64,000 nt of DNA, from positions 372,001-436,000 of the forward strand of contig JADKHE010000013.1 in assembly GCA_016721925.1 (NCBI GenBank). The letters run 5' to 3'. A model generated the notes under the pieces. The model saw nothing but the letters and a program-made list of their open reading frames with translations, had not been told where the DNA came from and made no database searches. Within the stretch, counting starts at the first letter, position 1, and every line of letters begins with the position of its first letter. Below, piece by piece: positions 60,326-64,000 of the stretch. This DNA comes from Candidatus Skiveiella danica. Lineage in GTDB: Bacteria > Pseudomonadota > Gammaproteobacteria > Burkholderiales > Burkholderiaceae_C. A program made the translations under genes and the position numbers.

Positions 60326-61276
60326 ATGAAGGTTTCCGAACGCAACTTCACCCGCCGGATCGATCTGACCTCATTGCAGCTGTTCGTCGCAGTCTGCGAG
60401 TTGGGCAGCATCGGCAAGGCTGCAGAGCGCGAATTCATCGCCGCGTCAGCGGTGAGCAAGCGCCTGAGCGATCTGGAGACCACCCTCGACACGCCCCTGC
60501 TCTACCGACACACCCGCGGCGTGGACTTGACCCCAGCCGGCGAGAGCCTGCTGCACCATGCGCGCTCGGTCCTGTTCAGTCTGGAGAAAATGCAGGGCGA
60601 ACTCAGCGAGTACGCCGATGGGGTCCGTGGCCATGTGCGCGTGCACGCCAGCATCTCCGCCATCGTGCAATTCTTGCCTGAGGATCTCGGTGCCTTCATC
60701 CGCGATCATGGCGGCGTCAAGATCGACTTGGAAGAACACTTGAGCACCGAAGTGGTGCGTGCCGTTCGCGAAGGCGCGGCCGACCTCGGCATCTGCAACG
60801 CCAGCGCCTTGACCACGGCTGGCGCCAGCGAACTGCAGAGCCTGCCCTACCGGCAAGACCAGCTGGTGTTGATCGTGCCGGCCGGCCACACCCTGTCAGG
60901 ACTGGGTGCCCTGCCTTTCGAAGACAGCCTGGATTTCGACCACGTCGGTCTGCATGCCAACAGCTCGATCTACCTCGCGATGCACCAGGCGGCCACGCAA
61001 AGTGGTCGCGCCATCAAGCTGCGCATTCACGTCACCGGACTGGATGCCATGTGCCGCATGATCCACAACGGCCTGGGCGTGGGCGTGATGCCGCGCCGCG
61101 CCTTCGAGCTGATGCATGGCGTCGGTGATCTGGACTGCGTGCTGCTGACTGACGCCTGGGCACATCGGCGAATCGACCTCGTCGCACGCGACTTCACCAC
61201 CCTGCCCGTCACCGCCCGCGCCCTGGTGGACCACCTCGGACGCGACGCTCCCGGCGCGATGGCGGCCGCCGAATAA
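60326..61276 (+). CDS. LysR-family transcriptional regulator
   Basis: 316 residues from ATG 60326. The N-terminal HTH is LTSLQLFVAVCELGSIGKAA and EFIAASAVSKRLSDLETTLD. The effector domain follows, with VHASISAIVQFLPEDLGAFI and VGVMPRRAFELMHGVGDLDC near the end. It is 25 bp upstream of leuC on the same strand, so it may control the leucine operon or another target; some relatives regulate unrelated transport or catabolic genes. An in-frame TTG at 60233 would add 31 residues through the inverted repeat and is judged less likely. Confidence 0.88.
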   Translation: MKVSERNFTRRIDLTSLQLFVAVCELGSIGKAAEREFIAASAVSKRLSDLETTLDTPLLYRHTRGVDLTPAGESLLHHARSVLFSLEKMQGELSEYADGVRGHVRVHASISAIVQFLPEDLGAFIRDHGGVKIDLEEHLSTEVVRAVREGAADLGICNASALTTAGASELQSLPYRQDQLVLIVPAGHTLSGLGALPFEDSLDFDHVGLHANSSIYLAMHQAATQSGRAIKLRIHVTGLDAMCRMIHNGLGVGVMPRRAFELMHGVGDLDCVLLTDAWAHRRIDLVARDFTTLPVTARALVDHLGRDAPGAMAAAE

Positions 61277-61301
61277 AATCAACCCCTTGCCCTGAAAGAC
61301 G

Positions 61302-62771
61302 ATGGAACGCATGACCTCGCCCACCCGCACCCTGTACGACAAAATCTGGGACGAACACGTCGTCCACACCGAAGAGGATGGCACCGCCATCCTGTATATC
61401 GACCGCCATCTGGTGCACGAAGTGACCAGTCCGCAGGCCTTCGAAGGCCTGCGCCAGGCCGGCCGCAAGGTCTGGCGCGTGAGTTCGGTCGTGGCAACCG
61501 CCGACCACAACACGCCCACCACCGGCTGGGAGCGGGGTTACGACGGCATCACCGATCCGATCAGCCGCGAACAGGTCACCACGCTGGACGCCAACATCCA
61601 TGAATTCGGCGCCGCCGCGTTCTTCCCGTTCCTGTCGAAGCGCCAAGGCATCGTGCATGTCATCGGCCCGGAGAGCGGCGCCACGCTGCCCGGCATGACA
61701 GTGGTCTGCGGCGATTCCCACACCTCCACCCACGGCGCATTCGGCGCCCTGGCCCACGGGATCGGCACCAGCGAGGTCGAACACGTGCTCGCCACCCAGA
61801 CCCTGCTCGCCAAGAAGGCGAAGAACATGCTGGTGCGGGTCGACGGCCAGACCGCCCCCGGTGTCACGGCCAAGGATATCGTGCTGGCCGTCATCGGCAA
61901 GATCGGCACCGCCGGCGGCACCGGCTACACGATCGAATTCGGTGGTTCGGCCATCCGGGCCCTGTCGATGGAGGGCCGCATGACCGTCTGCAACATGGCC
62001 ATCGAGGCCGGCGCGCGCGCCGGGCTGGTGGCCGTGGACGAAAAGACCATCGACTACGTCAAAGGCCGCCTGCTGGCCCCAGGCACCGACCCCGCCACCG
62101 GCAAATTCGTGGGTGGCCCGGAGTGGGATCACGCCGTGGCCTACTGGAAGACGTTGCACTCGGACGCTGGCGCCCACTTCGACACCGTGGTGGAGCTCGA
62201 CGCCGCCCAGATCGTGCCGCAGGTCACCTGGGGCACCTCGCCGGAAATGGTGCTGGGCATCGATGCCCGCGTGCCGGATCCGGACCGGGAGAAGGACCCG
62301 AACAAGCGCGGCGCCATCGAGCGCGCACTGACCTACATGGGGCTCGCCCCCGGCAAGCCGCTGAACGACATCACGGTCGACAAGGTGTTCATCGGCTCCT
62401 GCACCAACAGCCGCATCGAAGACATGCGCGAAGCCGCCGCCATCGTGAAGAAGCTCGGCCGCAAGGTGGCACGCAACGTCAAGCTGGCCATGGTGGTGCC
62501 GGGTTCCGGGCTGGTGAAGGAGCAGGCCGAGCGCGAGGGTCTGCACGACATCTTCACCGCGGCCGGCTTCGAATGGCGGGAGCCCGGGTGCTCGATGTGC
62601 CTAGCCATGAACGCCGACCGGCTGGAGCCGGGCGAACGCTGCGCCTCCACCAGCAACCGCAATTTCGAAGGCCGCCAGGGTGCCGGCGGTCGCACGCACC
62701 TCGTCAGCCCGGCCATGGCCGCCGCCGCCGCCGTGCACGGCCACTTTGTCGACATCCGCCCCTTCGTCTGA
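61302..62771 (+). CDS. leuC: 3-isopropylmalate dehydratase large subunit
   Basis: 489 residues (486 if ATG 61311 is used). Cluster Cys regions are VCGDSHTSTHGAFGALAHGI (about 140), IGSCTNSRIEDMREAAAIVK (about 365) and REPGCSMCLAMNADRLEPGE (about 425), the aconitase-type [4Fe-4S] site. With LeuD it isomerises 2-isopropylmalate to 3-isopropylmalate in leucine synthesis. First gene of leuC-lipoprotein-leuD-leuB. Confidence 0.96.
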   Translation: MERMTSPTRTLYDKIWDEHVVHTEEDGTAILYIDRHLVHEVTSPQAFEGLRQAGRKVWRVSSVVATADHNTPTTGWERGYDGITDPISREQVTTLDANIHEFGAAAFFPFLSKRQGIVHVIGPESGATLPGMTVVCGDSHTSTHGAFGALAHGIGTSEVEHVLATQTLLAKKAKNMLVRVDGQTAPGVTAKDIVLAVIGKIGTAGGTGYTIEFGGSAIRALSMEGRMTVCNMAIEAGARAGLVAVDEKTIDYVKGRLLAPGTDPATGKFVGGPEWDHAVAYWKTLHSDAGAHFDTVVELDAAQIVPQVTWGTSPEMVLGIDARVPDPDREKDPNKRGAIERALTYMGLAPGKPLNDITVDKVFIGSCTNSRIEDMREAAAIVKKLGRKVARNVKLAMVVPGSGLVKEQAEREGLHDIFTAAGFEWREPGCSMCLAMNADRLEPGERCASTSNRNFEGRQGAGGRTHLVSPAMAAAAAVHGHFVDIRPFV

Positions 62772-62782
62772 AAGGATTTTCC

Positions 62783-62911
62783 ATGAAACGATTTGCCACC
62801 CTGTTCGCCGTGGTCGGCCTGTTTGCACTCACAGGCTGCAACACCGTCAAGGGCGTCGGCCAGGACGTGCAGAAAGCCGGATCCGCCATCGAAAACGCCG
62901 CCAAGAAGTAA
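62783..62911 (+). CDS. Small entericidin-like lipoprotein
   Basis: 42 residues. A lipoprotein signal with lipobox LTGC (MKRFATLFAVVGLFALTGC) followed by a short basic, amphipathic part VKGVGQDVQKAGSAIENAAK. This matches the entericidin A/B family of tiny outer-membrane lipoproteins, some of which act in toxin-antidote pairs. It lies between leuC and leuD (11 bp and 3 bp gaps), so it is co-transcribed with leucine genes; its role there is unclear. Confidence 0.85.
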   Translation: MKRFATLFAVVGLFALTGCNTVKGVGQDVQKAGSAIENAAKK

Positions 62912-62914
62912 ACC

Positions 62915-63565
62915 ATGCAGAAATTCAACATACACAAAGGCCTCGCGGCCCCGATGGATCGTGAGAACGTCGACACCGATGCGATCATCCCCAAGCAGTT
63001 CCTGAAGTCGATCCGCAAGACCGGCTTCGGCCCCAACCTGTTCGACGAGTGGCGCTACCTGGATGCCGGCTTCCCCGGCCAGGACCCCGCCACCCGCAAG
63101 CCCAACCCGGATTTCGTGCTGAACCAGCCGCGTTATGCCGGCGCGTCGATCCTGCTGGCGCGCAAGAACTTCGGCTGCGGCTCGTCTCGCGAGCACGCGC
63201 CCTGGGCGATCGACCAATACGGCTTTCGCGCCATCATCGCGCCCAGTTACGCCGACATCTTCTTCAACAACTGCTTCAAGAACGGCCTGCTGCCCATCGT
63301 GCTGCCCGAATCCGTCGTGGCCCAGCTGTTCGACGAGGTCTATGCCTTTCCCGGCTACGAACTGACGATCGATCTGGAGCGGCAGGTGATCGTCCGTCCG
63401 CAGGGCGCCGAAATCCCGTTCGAGGTGCAGCCGTTCCGCAAGTACTGCCTGCAGGGCGGGCTGGACGACATCGGCCTGACGCTGCGCCAGGCCGACCGCA
63501 TCCGCTCGTTTGAAGCCAATCGGCTGGCCACCAAGCCCTGGCTGGCCCATACGGCAACCCTCTGA
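62915..63565 (+). CDS. leuD: 3-isopropylmalate dehydratase small subunit
   Basis: 216 residues, the long LeuD form. Family core: MDRENVDTDAIIPKQFLKSI (about 14), ILLARKNFGCGSSREHAPWA (about 80) and IIAPSYADIFFNNCFKNGLL (about 108). It pairs with LeuC. It starts 3 bp after the small lipoprotein stop. Confidence 0.96.
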   Translation: MQKFNIHKGLAAPMDRENVDTDAIIPKQFLKSIRKTGFGPNLFDEWRYLDAGFPGQDPATRKPNPDFVLNQPRYAGASILLARKNFGCGSSREHAPWAIDQYGFRAIIAPSYADIFFNNCFKNGLLPIVLPESVVAQLFDEVYAFPGYELTIDLERQVIVRPQGAEIPFEVQPFRKYCLQGGLDDIGLTLRQADRIRSFEANRLATKPWLAHTATL

Positions 63566-63574
63566 GCACTTTTC

Positions 63575-63621
63575 TTGCCATTCAGGCCACTTCCCAGCGT
63601 GGAATGGTCATCCATTGCTAT
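63575..63621 (-). repeat. Dispersed ATAGC/GACC element, copy 9
   Basis: Minus strand ATAGC, 7 nt, GACC, ATTC, CACGCTGGGAAG, TGGCC, then TGGCAAGAAAA. It fills the gap between leuD and leuB. Confidence 0.8.
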
Positions 63622-63636
63622 TAATTCCATATCAAC

Positions 63637-64000
63637 ATGAAAATCGCAGTTCTCCCCGGTGACGGGATCGGCGCCGAAATCGTGGCGGAAGCCGTCAAAG
63701 TCCTGAAGGTGCTCGGCCTTCCTTTCGAGATGGAGACCGCCCTGGTCGGCGGCGCGGCCTTCGAGGCCCACGGCCACCCGCTGCCGGAGTCCACGCTGAA
63801 CCTGGCCAAGGCGGCCGACGCCGTGCTGTTCGGTGCCGTGGGCGACTGGAAATACGACAAGCTCGATCGGCCACTGCGCCCGGAGCAGGCCATCCTGGGT
63901 CTGCGCAAGAACCTGGGCCTGTTCGCCAACTTCCGCCCGGCCATCTGCTACGAGCAACTGGTCAGTGCCTCCAGCCTCAAGCCCGAACTGATTGCCGGCC
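63637..64000 (+). CDS. leuB: 3-isopropylmalate dehydrogenase, N-terminal part (cut by window edge)
   Basis: The frame is open to the window end. It begins MKIAVLPGDGIGAEIVAEAV and carries the LeuB segments AVLFGAVGDWKYD and LGLRKNLGLFANFRPAICYE, with the NAD-dependent decarboxylating dehydrogenase fold. It oxidises 3-isopropylmalate to 2-oxoisocaproate. A repeat copy lies between it and leuD, 15 bp before the start. Confidence 0.95.
   Translation, partial: MKIAVLPGDGIGAEIVAEAVKVLKVLGLPFEMETALVGGAAFEAHGHPLPESTLNLAKAADAVLFGAVGDWKYDKLDRPLRPEQAILGLRKNLGLFANFRPAICYEQLVSASSLKPELIAG

Noticed and set aside
4552..63621. The dispersed element as a classical REP/BIME palindrome
   Set aside because: Copies have no consistent long stem; the conserved part is linear with fixed spacing, so REP identity is not supported.

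Overview
This is a GC-rich window from a betaproteobacterium, most likely a Comamonadaceae-type Burkholderiales. Evidence is the gene order (rpsA-ihfB-lapA-lapB; mdh, gntR, sdhCDAB-sdhE-gltA; lysR-leuCDB; xseB-ispA-dxs), frequent GTG and TTG starts, and the protein families. No tRNA, rRNA, CRISPR array, prophage or intact insertion sequence was seen. Both edges cut genes: rpsA on the left, leuB on the right.

Layout. 1-3.9 kb: end of rpsA, ihfB apparently read in frame into lapA, lapB, and a ComEA-like protein. 4-14.3 kb: accessory catabolic region with a DinB protein, a twice-frameshifted hydantoinase/oxoprolinase gene, a winged-helix regulator, a TRAP transporter (SBP gene frameshifted), an AT-rich patch with an orphan secreted protein, and an Asp/Glu racemase plus a decayed racemase remnant. 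14.3-18.8 kb: crcB, rdgC and two unusual low-complexity secreted proteins. 19-33.2 kb: a metal-cofactor island with a tungsten-type aldehyde:ferredoxin oxidoreductase operon (aorABC plus a MoaD-like protein), its GAF/Fis regulator, modE and modABC, and tupABC with a ModE-HTH/binding-protein regulator. 33.2-41.6 kb: an EgtB/SenA-like enzyme, a second TRAP transporter with a TakP-like receptor, then dxs-ispA-xseB. 41.8-48.5 kb: Rieske oxygenase, DMT permease, sulfurtransferase, U32 peptidase, molybdopterin oxidoreductase. 48.5-60 kb: TCA genes acnB, a CoA lyase, mdh, gntR, sdhCDABE, gltA. 60.3-64 kb: lysR and the leucine operon leuC-lipoprotein-leuD-leuB.

How the genes may work together. The 19-33 kb block reads as one functional unit: a W/Mo enzyme, a sulfur carrier for the pterin cofactor, two oxyanion ABC importers and three regulators. 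ATCGCTAT motifs resembling ModE half-sites lie between modE and modA and upstream of aorA, which suggests that tungstate/molybdate supply and AOR expression are linked. The TCA block has a strong TCTTATATAAGA palindrome between mdh and gntR.

Two features cut across the window. First, at least nine copies of a short dispersed element (ATAGC, 7 nt, GACC, 4 nt, a core like GACGCTGGGA) sit at gene ends and, in several cases, supply stop codons or coding sequence, including part of the TupA signal peptide. Second, four genes carry single-base frameshifts (five sites in all). This means either unpolished sequence or several recent pseudogenes. All functions are inferred from the sequence and family knowledge without database searches.
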